DNA of 44,034 bases from an uncultured Erysipelothrix sp. (GCA_947631935.1 CANRNG010000006.1:1-44034); one strand, 5' to 3'; numbered from the stretch's first letter, positions 26,408-35,073 are shown. Notes: generated by a model not told the origin, from the letters alone. Made by a program: numbers and translations.

Positions 26408-26431
26408 CTATTCAAGTGTTTAATTGAATAG
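26408..26431. promoter_or_regulatory. ArsR-type operator, copy 2
   Basis: This 24-bp palindrome has perfect 8-bp arms CTATTCAA and TTGAATAG. It matches copy 1 in both half-sites and in the TTAA before the right arm. It covers the predicted transcription start of the OsmC operon. Confidence 0.75.
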
Positions 26432-26443
26432 AAGGAGATTCCT

Positions 26444-26863
26444 ATGATAACTGAAACGATAAAACTTTCATGGACAGGGGGAACCCTGGGTAAGGGTGCG
26501 GTATCTAATGATAATGGTTCTGCTGTTTTTGCGATACCTACAAATCTTAAAGGGAGTGGTGAAGGGTTTTCGCCTAAAGAGTACATGATGGCAGCAGCTG
26601 CAACCTGTATGTTTACATCCTTGGTCTATTTGGTAGCGTCTCGTAAACTTCCTGTAACAGATATTGCGATGGAATCCACCATAATAAAAGACGATCAAGG
26701 TGCGTTCAGTATTGTTCATAAGCCAAAGCTGAAGGTAGTGGAAGGGGCCAGTGAAAACGAATGGGCCATGATATCGCGTGCCATTGATTCAGCAGACAGA
26801 GTGTGTGAGATTGGAAAAATATTGCGTGCAGGTGGTGTGCAGATTACGGTAGAGAAATCGTGA
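26444..26863 (+). CDS. OsmC/Ohr-family protein
   Basis: This 139-aa protein has the two conserved cysteines of the OsmC family, in AATCMFTSL and ADRVCEIGKIL. These act in reduction of organic hydroperoxides or other thiol chemistry. It is the first gene of a redox operon under the ArsR-rhodanese operator. GGAG precedes the ATG, and the stop overlaps the GTG of the next gene. Sulfur-responsive control suggests it handles persulfides or related stress, which is an inference. Confidence 0.88.
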   Translation: MITETIKLSWTGGTLGKGAVSNDNGSAVFAIPTNLKGSGEGFSPKEYMMAAAATCMFTSLVYLVASRKLPVTDIAMESTIIKDDQGAFSIVHKPKLKVVEGASENEWAMISRAIDSADRVCEIGKILRAGGVQITVEKS

Positions 26864-27435
26864 ATATCACTTCCAAAGTCTATGAAGTGGGAATTTTGAT
26901 CGTGAGTTTACTCTTAGGATCTGCTTACTATTATTTTATAGATAACAAAAAAGATTTTATAAAAGAGATGGGCGATGTGATCTTTCAACTCATTATATTT
27001 GTGGTGGGTTGGAAACTTGTTTTGAATTTTAATTTTTTAATACAAGAGCCCATGTCAGTCTTGGTTTATCCCAGCAATGCTTTGAGTTTTTATTTGGGGA
27101 TTATTTCAACTGTGATTTACGTGTGGTTTAAAAACCGAGCATTACTAAAACGTGTGGATCTTTGGCTTCGTTTCTTATTACTGGTTTCTTTCTTCTATGA
27201 ATTTATGATGATTATATATTACAAGGATTATACCCGAATTTACTACTTGGTTTTATTGGGGTTATTGTTGATAAGGGGGCATAATTGGTGGTGGTTCAGT
27301 ATATGGCAGGTGGGGATTGTGCTTCTTAAATTATACTTGGGATCCATGTTAGTCTTTGGCTACAGCGTTAATATTTACTTTCATTTAATCTTTATGGTTG
27401 GAGGTCTTTTATGTTTGAAACAATCTCAGGGTTAG
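26860..27435 (+). CDS. Unknown integral membrane protein of the redox operon
   Basis: This 191-aa protein consists almost wholly of about six hydrophobic segments. It starts with GTG overlapping the osmC stop, and its end overlaps the ccdA-like gene by 25 bp. No Cys pair or metal-binding motif is evident, and I do not recognise the family. Its place between OsmC and the CcdA/TlpA pair suggests a membrane component of the same electron-transfer or sulfur system. Confidence 0.7.
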   Translation: MNITSKVYEVGILIVSLLLGSAYYYFIDNKKDFIKEMGDVIFQLIIFVVGWKLVLNFNFLIQEPMSVLVYPSNALSFYLGIISTVIYVWFKNRALLKRVDLWLRFLLLVSFFYEFMMIIYYKDYTRIYYLVLLGLLLIRGHNWWWFSIWQVGIVLLKLYLGSMLVFGYSVNIYFHLIFMVGGLLCLKQSQG

Positions 27436-28142
27436 TGCTCGCTTTAGGGGCCGGTGCACTCTCGTTTCTATCGCCTTGTGTCTTACCCATTTTCCCGGGT
27501 TTTATGTCTTATGTGAGTGGGGTATCGCTTTATGCGCTGGATGAAAAACGCCATCGCAAGGTCATGATGACCCATGCCTTTTTCTTTATTTTAGGTGTAT
27601 CCTTGGTCTTCATGAGCCTGGGCATGGGCGCAACCTTCTTAGGAAATGTAATCAAGGGCTTATTTGTTGGAAACACGGGTTTACTCATCCAAAGAATTAC
27701 CGGGATCTTTATTGTGATCATGGGACTGTCCTTAGGGGGATGGATTGTGGTACCCTGGCTGTTAATGGAAAAAAGAGTCCAATATAAAAAAGAAGGTATC
27801 AGTTATTTGGGAACTTTCTTAGTAGGATTGGGCTTTGCGGCAGGGTGGACCCCCTGTATTGGACCCATCTTTGGATCCATTTTACTTCTAGCATCAACCA
27901 ACCCTTCCCAAGGCATCTTCATGACCTTATTCTATGTGATTGGATTTGCGCTCCCTTTTCTATTCTTAACCTTATTTATAGGAAAGGTAAAGGTTATTAC
28001 GAAATACAGTGGTGTTTTGGTGAAGGTGGGCGCTGTGATTTTAATCGTGATGGGTATTGTTTTATTTATGGGCTGGATGCCAATTATTTCTAATTTTATT
28101 TTAGACTTAATTGAGGGCACATGGCTCAGTAGACTGGGGTAA
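27411..28142 (+). CDS. ccdA: CcdA/DsbD-type transmembrane thiol-disulfide carrier
   Basis: This 243-aa membrane protein has six helices and the two redox cysteines of CcdA. The first is in LSFLSPCVLPIFPG near residue 24 and the second in AGWTPCIGPIFGS near residue 148, each in a P-C motif. It carries electrons from cytosolic thioredoxin to an extracytoplasmic partner, most likely the TlpA-like protein encoded 3 nt downstream. GGAGGT precedes the ATG. Confidence 0.92.
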   Translation: MFETISGLVLALGAGALSFLSPCVLPIFPGFMSYVSGVSLYALDEKRHRKVMMTHAFFFILGVSLVFMSLGMGATFLGNVIKGLFVGNTGLLIQRITGIFIVIMGLSLGGWIVVPWLLMEKRVQYKKEGISYLGTFLVGLGFAAGWTPCIGPIFGSILLLASTNPSQGIFMTLFYVIGFALPFLFLTLFIGKVKVITKYSGVLVKVGAVILIVMGIVLFMGWMPIISNFILDLIEGTWLSRLG

Positions 28143-28145
28143 GGT

Positions 28146-28685
28146 ATGGAAAAATATAAAAAAACAGGACTGATGATTGTGGTGGTCTTACTTTTGGGAT
28201 ATGTCTTTGTGGATTACTTTAGATCCGAAAGTCAGAAGACCGATTTAAATAAAGATATGGAAGTGGGTTTAAATATCGGTAATAAGGCACCGGACTTTGA
28301 AGTGACAACGGTTGACGGATCAGTTGTGAAGCTGAGTGATTATTATGGCGAACCCATTATGTTGAATTTTTGGGCATCTTGGTGTCCGCCTTGTCGCGCT
28401 GAAATGCCTGACATGGAAAAATTTCATCAAGAGACAGATATTAAAATCTTAGGCATTAACATGATTGAAAGTGAAAAATCAAGAGAAGATGTGGATGCTT
28501 TTATCAAAGAATTTGGACTTACTTTTGAGGTCTTGTTGGATCACAACAACAAGGGTGTAGGTTTGTATCAGGTTATTTCAATTCCAACTACCTATTTCAT
28601 AAATAAAGAGGGTGTGATATCCTATAAATCAGAAGGACCCATGAACTATGAACGCATGGTTCATGAATATTCGATAATTAAGTAG
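28146..28685 (+). CDS. Membrane-anchored TlpA/ResA-like thioredoxin
   Basis: This 179-aa protein has an N-terminal signal anchor (about 8-25) and an extracytoplasmic thioredoxin fold with active site WASWCPPCR and cis-Pro in SIPTTYF. It reduces disulfides outside the membrane using electrons from the CcdA-like protein. It closes the OsmC operon or is followed by the DUF1697 gene 11 nt later. Confidence 0.92.
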   Translation: MEKYKKTGLMIVVVLLLGYVFVDYFRSESQKTDLNKDMEVGLNIGNKAPDFEVTTVDGSVVKLSDYYGEPIMLNFWASWCPPCRAEMPDMEKFHQETDIKILGINMIESEKSREDVDAFIKEFGLTFEVLLDHNNKGVGLYQVISIPTTYFINKEGVISYKSEGPMNYERMVHEYSIIK

Positions 28686-28696
28686 GTGATTTCACA

Positions 28697-29230
28697 ATGA
28701 TATATGTTGCACTTCTGAGAGGGATTAATGTTGGGGGTAATAATAAAATAGATATGAAGCTTTTGGAAGGAATGTTTCAAAACTTGGGGTATCAATATGT
28801 GCAAACATACCTTCATACAGGAAATGTTATTTTTTATAGCGAAGACACCCAACTTGAACCCACCATTCAAGATGAGATTTTAAAGATCTTTGGTTTAAAG
28901 ATAAGGGTATTGGTGATGAATTATAAAACATATAAATCAATTCACGACTTAATTCCCTCAACGTGGACTCAGGATAAAGATAATCGGTCTGATGTGATGT
29001 TTCTTTGGAATCCAATTTTAGATGTGATGCATAATGAAAAAGTGGATACTTTAATTTTTCACGACCAAGCGATCTTATGGACTGTGACACGTGAAAACTA
29101 CTTTAAATCTGGATTGCGTGATTTGTCTAAAAGTAAAGTTTATAAAGAAATGACGATTCGCAATGTGAATACAGTGCGTAAAATTATGAAGATTATGGAC
29201 AATACCCATGAGATAACGATGGAATTGTGA
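28697..29230 (+). CDS. DUF1697 family protein
   Basis: This 177-aa protein begins with the family signature YVALLRGINVGGNNKIDM and has the YLHTGNVIFYS strand typical of DUF1697. The function of the family is unknown; it is common as a single soluble protein in Firmicutes and Actinobacteria. AGGTGA precedes the ATG. It may be co-transcribed with the redox operon because only 11 nt separate them. Confidence 0.88.
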   Translation: MIYVALLRGINVGGNNKIDMKLLEGMFQNLGYQYVQTYLHTGNVIFYSEDTQLEPTIQDEILKIFGLKIRVLVMNYKTYKSIHDLIPSTWTQDKDNRSDVMFLWNPILDVMHNEKVDTLIFHDQAILWTVTRENYFKSGLRDLSKSKVYKEMTIRNVNTVRKIMKIMDNTHEITMEL

Positions 29231-29250
29231 TACACTGTTAATAGATTTTT

Positions 29251-29284
29251 AAAACGCGAATCTTAATCAATTATGCGTTTTTTT
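29251..29284 (+). terminator. Rho-independent terminator after the DUF1697 gene
   Basis: AAAACGC pairs with GCGTTTT around a 17-nt loop, followed by T-residues. It overlaps the track's start for the next ORF, which supports a later start there. Confidence 0.75.
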
Positions 29285-29311
29285 ATGGGTAGATTTGGAA
29301 GTGTGATAACA

Positions 29312-29872
29312 GTGAAAGAAAAACAAGTTGGAATACCATATAATTGGATTATTTTTAAATCTTTTTTATTGGCAGGGACCTTTACCTTTGCGGGTGGGAT
29401 TGCGATGTTGCCGACACTTAAAAGAGATTTGGTAGATAAATATGATTTTATGACTAAGGATACTTTTTATGACTACGCTGCAATGGCGCAGGCTGTTCCA
29501 GGCATCATTGGTCTCAACTTTGCTTTACTCATGGGGAAAAAGGTGAATGGGAAAGTTGGGATGGCTTTGGCGGCGTTCGGTACGATTTTTCCAGCCTTTT
29601 CATTGATGCTTGTTGCAACAATTTTGGCACAATTTATTCCAGAAGCAGGACCCATTCAATTTGCGATGTTGGGGGTTAGGGCAGCCTCTACTTCGGCTGT
29701 GTTTATGGCTGCCTATAGTTTGGCGCAATATTTGGTTAAAACCCAGGAACACTGGATTATGGTGTTGATCAGTTTCTTTGCGGTGGGTATTTTAGGTATA
29801 TCTTCACCCTATGTCATTTTGGTGGCAGCCTTTATTGGCTTTATTTACCATAAGATGGAGCGTGAATTATGA
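29312..29872 (+). CDS. Chromate transporter family half-protein, N-type
   Basis: This protein (about 186 aa) contains one CHR domain with the conserved FTFAGGIAMLP and AQAVPGIIGLNFA motifs. The ORF-track ATG at 29273 lies inside the preceding terminator stem. GTG 29312, 10 nt after GGAAG, is a better start. Short CHR proteins work as pairs, and the partner overlaps this gene by 4 bp. The real substrate may be an anion other than chromate. Confidence 0.88.
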   Translation: MKEKQVGIPYNWIIFKSFLLAGTFTFAGGIAMLPTLKRDLVDKYDFMTKDTFYDYAAMAQAVPGIIGLNFALLMGKKVNGKVGMALAAFGTIFPAFSLMLVATILAQFIPEAGPIQFAMLGVRAASTSAVFMAAYSLAQYLVKTQEHWIMVLISFFAVGILGISSPYVILVAAFIGFIYHKMEREL

Positions 29873-30408
29873 TTCTATTGATTAAAATTTTTCTGAGTTT
29901 CTTAAGAATTGGACTCTTGGGTTTTGGGGGTGGCTATGCGATGTTATCGATTATCATTGAAGACGCCATGAGTTATGGTTTAACCATCGCCCAAGTTACA
30001 GACCTCAATGCGCTTGATATGTTGGTTCCAGGTCCCATATCCATCAATGCTGCAACATATGTCGGTTATTTGGTGGCAGGATTTTGGGGAGCGAGTGTTG
30101 CTTCAATTGGCGTCAGTATCCCTTCCTTTATCTTTGTTTATCTTTTTGGGCGTTTAGAAGACGCCATGAAAGATGGCAGCGCCCTTCGTGTGATGTTGAA
30201 GGCTGTTAAAGTTGCTGTTGTGGGGGTTATCAGTGGATCGGTCTTTATGCTCTTAAGGGAACTTGTTTTAGAAGACCTTAACCGTGCTTGGTTTGTGTTG
30301 GTGATCTTTGTTGTAAGTATTGTGATACAGATAAAAAAAGATATCAATCCGATTTTTATCATCATCGCTTCTGGGTTATTGGGTTACCTATTATATTATG
30401 TTATTTAG
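29869..30408 (+). CDS. Chromate transporter family half-protein, C-type
   Basis: This 179-aa membrane protein is the second CHR domain, with LGFGGGYAML and LVPGPISINAATYVGY. It overlaps the first half by ATGA, so the two are made together and should form a heterodimer. The gene ends in a terminator that overlaps its stop. Confidence 0.88.
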   Translation: MILLIKIFLSFLRIGLLGFGGGYAMLSIIIEDAMSYGLTIAQVTDLNALDMLVPGPISINAATYVGYLVAGFWGASVASIGVSIPSFIFVYLFGRLEDAMKDGSALRVMLKAVKVAVVGVISGSVFMLLRELVLEDLNRAWFVLVIFVVSIVIQIKKDINPIFIIIASGLLGYLLYYVI

Positions 30409-30433
30409 ATCTTTTGTATAAAGGTCTTTTCTT
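30407..30433 (+). terminator. Rho-independent terminator after the chromate transporter pair
   Basis: AGATCTTT pairs with AAAGGTCT (one G-U), followed by TTTTCTT. Confidence 0.7.
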
Positions 30434-30481
30434 ATGCCTTAATATTTGGTAGATTAGTAGGAGTGAGATTTGGAGGTGACG

Positions 30482-31474
30482 ATGATCAAAGGATATATAA
30501 AAGGATTGGTATTGGTGGGAGTGATCGCATTACTTGCGATGGTAGTCGATGGCTATTTCCCCAACAACCTAATGGGACCCTCTGTTTTTGCGTTGGTTTT
30601 GGGCATGCTTCTAAATCGATTTTATAGCAAAGATGATTCGTTTAAAAATGGTGTTGATTTTTCTTCAAAAACAATCCTTAGAATGGGCATCATCCTTATG
30701 GGAATTTCTTTGAGTTTTGGACAAGTTATGGTTGTGGGAAAGTACGCCCTTGTTTTAATGGCATTTACTTTAACGACCGCTTTTGGAGGGGGCTATTTAT
30801 TAGGAAAACTCTTTAAGGTGGACTGGAAGTTAACCAGTTTACTTTCAGTCAGCACCGCCATTTGTGGGGGGAGTGCTGTTGCAACCTTGGGTCCTGTTAT
30901 TGAGGCAAAGAATCGAGATATTGCGTATGCGATTTCTGCTACTTTTATTTTTGATATTTTAACCGTAATTTTATTTCCATATATGGGCATGCTATTGGGT
31001 ATGGGTGATACAGGATTTGGACTTTGGGTGGGAACAGCCATCAACGACACCTCATCCGTAGTGGCTGCAGGCTATGCTTTCTCAGATGTGGCTGGGAGCT
31101 TTGCGATGATCGTAAAACTAACAAGAACCCTCTTCATCGTACCCATTGTCTTAATCTACGCTGCCATCTACACAAAGAAGCAACAAATTAACAAAAAAGT
31201 ATCCATACGAACCATCTTTCCTTGGTTTATCTTGGGATTTATCTTGATGGTAGCCATTAGAAGTACAGGGATCCTTCCTATAAATAGCGTTAATGGTATT
31301 GCCAAGTTATCTAAGTTTCTCATGGTCATGGCCTTGGGGGCGATTGGATTGAAAACCAGTATTTCAGAACTTAAGGGCGTAGGCATCAAACCGATGGTGT
31401 TGGGTGTGAGTATCGATACCTTGGTGGTGGTCGTGGCCTTAGTCATGCAAGCAGTTTTATTAAAGTATCTCTAA
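30482..31474 (+). CDS. YeiH/UPF0324 family putative sulfate exporter
   Basis: This 330-aa membrane protein has about ten hydrophobic segments and the family motif STAICGGSAVATLGP near residue 125, as well as AINDTSSVVAAGYA. It belongs to the putative sulfate exporter family. The start is ATG 30482 with GGAGG 5 nt upstream, not the track's TTG 30470, which precedes the ribosome binding site. The substrate is not established. Confidence 0.88.
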   Translation: MIKGYIKGLVLVGVIALLAMVVDGYFPNNLMGPSVFALVLGMLLNRFYSKDDSFKNGVDFSSKTILRMGIILMGISLSFGQVMVVGKYALVLMAFTLTTAFGGGYLLGKLFKVDWKLTSLLSVSTAICGGSAVATLGPVIEAKNRDIAYAISATFIFDILTVILFPYMGMLLGMGDTGFGLWVGTAINDTSSVVAAGYAFSDVAGSFAMIVKLTRTLFIVPIVLIYAAIYTKKQQINKKVSIRTIFPWFILGFILMVAIRSTGILPINSVNGIAKLSKFLMVMALGAIGLKTSISELKGVGIKPMVLGVSIDTLVVVVALVMQAVLLKYL

Positions 31475-31497
31475 CACGAATCATTTCGTGTTTTTTT
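31473..31497 (+). terminator. Rho-independent terminator after the YeiH-family gene
   Basis: AACACGAA and TTCGTGTT form an 8-bp stem with a TCAT loop and a T-run. Confidence 0.85.
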
Positions 31498-31595
31498 ATA
31501 ATATAATCCTTTAAAAATATTGATAAATCTTGTCACAAAGAAAAGTGTTGTGGTTGTATTTATGATATGATACTAATTAGAAATGAGGTATAACT

Positions 31596-32627
31596 ATGTT
31601 TAATGAAAAAGAAACTTTAGATACATTGGTATCACTTTTAAAAATCAACAGTCCATCAGGATATACCAAAAATGCGATTGCTTTTTTGAAAGAAAAAGTG
31701 GATACACTTGGATACAAAACAGAGGTTACCCCCAAGGGTAACTTGATTGTGAGTGTCATAGGGAAAGACACGACTGTCACAAAGGGTTTGAGTGGTCATG
31801 TGGATACATTGGGACTGATGGTTCGTTCAATTAATGGGGATGGCACACTATCACTCACGACATTAGGCGGTCCTTTAACACCTACCCTAGATGGTGAGTA
31901 TTGCGATATTGTGACCCGTAGTGGAAAAGTATATACAGGAACGATTCTATCTAAATCGCCTTCAATTCATGTTTTTAAAGATGCTTCAACTAAAGCACGG
32001 GATATCGATAATTTAATCGTTAAGTTGGATGAACGTGTCAAAGATAATGAAGATGTGTTAAAACTGGGCATCTCAAATGGTGATATTGTGGCTTATGATC
32101 CCAAAGTGGTGGTAACCCCATCCGGCTTTGTGAAATCAAGATTTTTGGATGATAAAGCATCCGTATCAATTTTAATGGCGGTCTTAAAAACACTTAAAGA
32201 TAAAGAAATAGTGCCGGCAACCAATCTTAAATTCATCTTCTCAACCTATGAAGAAGTGGGGCATGGGGCTTCTTATATACCATCTGATATTTCAGAATTC
32301 TTAGCAGTGGATATGGGCTGTATTGGGTTGGATTTGGCCTGTACTGAATTTGATGTATCCATCTGTGCCAAAGATTCTTCAGGACCCTATGACTATGACC
32401 TTACATCAGAACTCATTGAATATGCAACGAAAGCAAAATTAAACTATGCGGTGGATATCTATCCCATGTATGGAAGTGACGCTTCGGCTGCCTTAAGAGG
32501 GGGAGCCAATATTAAAGCGGCACTCATTGGACCCGGGGTGGCCAGTTCACATGGTATGGAAAGAACCCATGTAGAAGCGTTAAAGAATACCTTTGATTTA
32601 ATTATGTTATATATTGGGGCTGTATGA
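31596..32627 (+). CDS. M42-family metallopeptidase (glutamyl aminopeptidase/deblocking type)
   Basis: This 343-aa co-catalytic zinc peptidase has its ligands in order: His in LSGHVDTLGL, bridging Asp in RFLDDKAS, catalytic and ligand Glu in TYEEVGHGAS, Asp in AVDMG, and His in SSHGMERTH. M42 enzymes form large dodecameric shells that trim peptides in the cytosol. The start has GAGG upstream. The stop overlaps the next gene by ATGA. Confidence 0.93.
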   Translation: MFNEKETLDTLVSLLKINSPSGYTKNAIAFLKEKVDTLGYKTEVTPKGNLIVSVIGKDTTVTKGLSGHVDTLGLMVRSINGDGTLSLTTLGGPLTPTLDGEYCDIVTRSGKVYTGTILSKSPSIHVFKDASTKARDIDNLIVKLDERVKDNEDVLKLGISNGDIVAYDPKVVVTPSGFVKSRFLDDKASVSILMAVLKTLKDKEIVPATNLKFIFSTYEEVGHGASYIPSDISEFLAVDMGCIGLDLACTEFDVSICAKDSSGPYDYDLTSELIEYATKAKLNYAVDIYPMYGSDASAALRGGANIKAALIGPGVASSHGMERTHVEALKNTFDLIMLYIGAV

Positions 32628-33316
32628 AATATAAAGTAATATTATTTGATGCAGACGATACGCTTTTTGATTTTCAAAAAGCAGAAGTCGTGGCCTTTGA
32701 GAACACGGTGAAAGCTTTTGGGATGGATTATGAAGCAAGTTATCACTATGAGATGTATCATCAAATTAACACTCAAATTTGGCATGAATTTGAGAAGGGA
32801 ATGATTACCCAAGAAAAACTCAAAGTTGAAAGATTTAGAAGGTTTTGTGAGCAAGCCCAAATAGCGGTGAATGCGAAAGATTTTGCGAAGTCATATATGG
32901 AACACTTGGGTCAATGTTCCTTCTTATTGGAAGGGGCGTATGGGTTGGTGGAACGTTTGAGTCAAACTCATATTTTAGGAATCATTACCAATGGTCTTAC
33001 GATGGTTCAAGAAGAAAGAATTAAGAAATCAAAGATTGCGAAATTTTTCAAAACCATTGTAATTTCAGAATCCATTGGGATTTCAAAGCCAGATCCCAAG
33101 ATATTTGAACATACCCTACAACAATTGGATGTATTTGAGAAAAAATCGGTGCTCATGATTGGGGATTCACTCACATCTGATATCAAAGGGGGTATCAATT
33201 TTGGGATTGATACCTGTTGGTATAATCCAAAGGGGATTGTGAATCACACTGATATCATTGCGACCTATGAGATTGAAAAATTTGAGTCTATTCATGAACA
33301 AATCACCCATCTTTAA
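32624..33316 (+). CDS. HAD-superfamily phosphatase, YjjG/YfnB-like pyrimidine nucleotidase
   Basis: This 230-aa protein has HAD motif I FDADDTLFDF, motif II ITNG, motif III Lys in ISKPDPKIF and motif IV GDSLTSDIKG. The helical cap begins after residue 15 and resembles YjjG, which hydrolyses noncanonical pyrimidine nucleotides. It is coupled to the M42 gene by a 4-bp overlap and ends in a terminator. Confidence 0.88.
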   Translation: MKYKVILFDADDTLFDFQKAEVVAFENTVKAFGMDYEASYHYEMYHQINTQIWHEFEKGMITQEKLKVERFRRFCEQAQIAVNAKDFAKSYMEHLGQCSFLLEGAYGLVERLSQTHILGIITNGLTMVQEERIKKSKIAKFFKTIVISESIGISKPDPKIFEHTLQQLDVFEKKSVLMIGDSLTSDIKGGINFGIDTCWYNPKGIVNHTDIIATYEIEKFESIHEQITHL

Positions 33317-33335
33317 GTAAAAGATGGGTGATTTT
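33301..33335 (+). terminator. Rho-independent terminator after the HAD gene
   Basis: ATCACCCATCTTT and AAAGATGGGTGAT form a 13-bp stem that includes the stop codon, followed by TTTT. Confidence 0.85.
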
Positions 33336-33341
33336 ATGTAT

Positions 33342-33370
33342 AAAAAAACGCCTATTACATAATAGACGTA
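33342..33370 (-). terminator. Terminator of the tRNA unit (minus strand)
   Basis: On the minus strand ACGTCTATTA pairs with TAATAGGCGT (one G-U), followed by seven T. It lies directly downstream of the tRNA-Ala gene. Confidence 0.8.
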
Positions 33371-33382
33371 TTATCTTTTATA

Positions 33383-33458
33383 TGGTGGAGCTTATCGGGA
33401 TCGAACCGATGACCTCCTGCGTGCAAGGCAGGCGCTCTCCCAGCTGAGCTAAAACCCC
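33383..33458 (-). tRNA. tRNA-Ala (anticodon TGC)
   Basis: The minus strand reads GGGGTTTTAGCTCAGCTGGG from the 5' end. The anticodon arm CCTGC-CTTGCAC-GCAGG gives anticodon TGC. The T arm has GGTTCGATCC, and CCA is encoded. The acceptor pairs GGGGTTT with AAGCTCC. The length is 76 nt including CCA. It is co-transcribed with tRNA-Ile just upstream. Confidence 0.96.
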
Positions 33459-33476
33459 ATATATAGTTAAGATTAA

Positions 33477-33553
<77 letters not shown>

Positions 33554-33572
33554 ATTTCTTAACTGCTTTAAT

Positions 33573-33601
33573 AATATACCACTGTAAATCGTGAATGTCA
33601 A
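33573..33601 (-). promoter_or_regulatory. Strong promoter of the tRNA unit
   Basis: On the minus strand a perfect TTGACA (33596-33601) and TATATT (33573-33578) are separated by 17 bp. The -10 lies about 20 bp upstream of tRNA-Ile. Confidence 0.85.
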
Positions 33602-33626
33602 CAGATTATTGAAGAATCTTACATTT

Positions 33627-34283
33627 TCAAAATAGAAGATCGTAAGGTGTGATAATTCCAAGGATGGCTTGGTGTTTTTTACCTGTTTCAGTCACTAAAA
33701 TAGTCTTGAGTTTGGGGTCTGCTTCATAGAGATCAAGGATTTGACCGTAAGGCATATTTTTAGGAATGTATAAATACTTTCCGGATTTTTCGTCGTTCTT
33801 TAAAACCTCTGAGATGGGGGTATCTTGAATATTAATTTCTTGGTTATTCATGTTTTTGGCCAACCAGTTGGCGATACCATTATCCGTCAACATACCTTGG
33901 ACGACTTTTCCTTTTAAAATGGGATATTGGTGAATATTGGTGTTTTCGATCGACTTTAATGCGTTGATTAGTGGTTCATCAATTTGAAACGATATGACAT
34001 TTTTGGTCATGAGTTCAAAAGCTTCTGCTTCTGTAGGTAATGTTGCAAGAAGATGATCTAAAAGGTGAATGGCTTTTTCATTGACTTCAAGGTAGTTAAT
34101 GGTTTCATTATGTGCAAAAACATTTCGAATACGATTTAAAGTATCCAAGGCAGCTCTATTATCTACAAGAAAAGGATGACGGCTCTCATTGATGGTTTGA
34201 GAAAGTGATTCGTTATCTTTGCCTTCTACTCTACGAACGAATTGTTCAAGTTTTCTAAATTTGTTTAAAAATTGTCGATTCAT
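33627..34283 (-). CDS. HEPN-like N-terminal domain with tandem CBS domains
   Basis: In this 218-aa protein, residues about 85-218 form a CBS pair: LMTKNVISFQIDEPLINAL, then a second repeat with GQILDLYEADPKLKTIL and a final LGIITPYDLLF. The helical N-terminus contains IRNVFAHNE, which fits the HEPN RNxxxH motif of RNases and toxin-like domains. CBS pairs bind adenosyl ligands such as AMP, ATP or SAM. Nucleotide-controlled RNA cleavage is possible, but the HEPN call rests on one motif. AGAGGT lies before the ATG. Confidence 0.7.
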   Translation of the reverse strand: MNRQFLNKFRKLEQFVRRVEGKDNESLSQTINESRHPFLVDNRAALDTLNRIRNVFAHNETINYLEVNEKAIHLLDHLLATLPTEAEAFELMTKNVISFQIDEPLINALKSIENTNIHQYPILKGKVVQGMLTDNGIANWLAKNMNNQEINIQDTPISEVLKNDEKSGKYLYIPKNMPYGQILDLYEADPKLKTILVTETGKKHQAILGIITPYDLLF

Positions 34284-34359
34284 AACCTTACCTCTTTAAA
34301 AAATATTATACCATAGTTGTGAACTTTGATATAATGATTTTAACAAAGGGGGTATTTTG

Positions 34360-35037
34360 GTGCACGATGTCAAAAATACGCGTAGAAATATTATTATTTA
34401 TTCTGTTTTAGCGATTGGGATTATGTTTGTGGTGGATGCGATAATTCAACCAGGATTTTGGATAAAATCGCTGATTAAGGTTTTCTTTTTTTTGGTGATG
34501 CCAATCTTTCTGTTTAAAGATAGAAGACATTTAAATTTTAAACAGATGCTCAAACCTACTTCTATGAAACAACTCTTAATTTCACTGATTTTGGGTATGA
34601 CTATCTTTGGGGTGATTGTGTTGGCTTATTTTGTGTTGGATGGGTATATTGACTTGGGATTGATTCAGGAAAAGCTGGGGACCAATTTAAATGTGAATGC
34701 GGATAATTTTATCTATATCGCTATCTATATTTCACTTTTCAATTCTTTATTAGAGGAGTTTTTCTTTCGTGGTATATTATTCTTGGGATTGAGAAACTTG
34801 GGCATGAAAGCGTATGGTTTGAGTGCGTTTCTATTTGCGATTTACCATGTCGCAATTATAGGTGGCTGGTTTTCTTGGGAGATTTATCTATTGGCCATGT
34901 TGGGATTATTTGTGGGGGGTCTTATATTTAATTTCATAGATAAGTGGGTGGGGAATATCTACCACTCTTGGCTTGTGCACGCCTGTGCGAATTTGGCCAT
35001 CAATTATGTGGGTATGATCATGTTTGGATTGTTATAA
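34360..35037 (+). CDS. CPBP family intramembrane metalloprotease (Abi type)
   Basis: This 225-aa membrane protein has the catalytic EEFFFRG motif, FAIYH in the next helix and HACANLAIN in the last, the three conserved motifs of CPBP/CAAX-like proteases. GTG 34360 is preferred (7 nt after AAAGGGGG); TTG 34357 is the alternative. A perfect -10 TATAAT lies at 34330-34335. Family members process membrane peptides or confer bacteriocin immunity; the role here is open. A terminator follows. Confidence 0.88.
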   Translation: MHDVKNTRRNIIIYSVLAIGIMFVVDAIIQPGFWIKSLIKVFFFLVMPIFLFKDRRHLNFKQMLKPTSMKQLLISLILGMTIFGVIVLAYFVLDGYIDLGLIQEKLGTNLNVNADNFIYIAIYISLFNSLLEEFFFRGILFLGLRNLGMKAYGLSAFLFAIYHVAIIGGWFSWEIYLLAMLGLFVGGLIFNFIDKWVGNIYHSWLVHACANLAINYVGMIMFGLL

Positions 35038-35051
35038 TTTGTTTATTTAAG

Positions 35052-35073
35052 ACCGCCTGATGGGCGGTTTTAT
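35052..35073 (+). terminator. Rho-independent terminator after the CPBP gene
   Basis: ACCGCC and GGGCGGT form a GC-rich stem with a short TGAT-centred loop, followed by TTTT. Confidence 0.85.

Noticed and set aside
29273-29311. ATG 29273 as start of the first chromate transporter half
   Set aside because: It lies inside a terminator stem and lacks a ribosome binding site.
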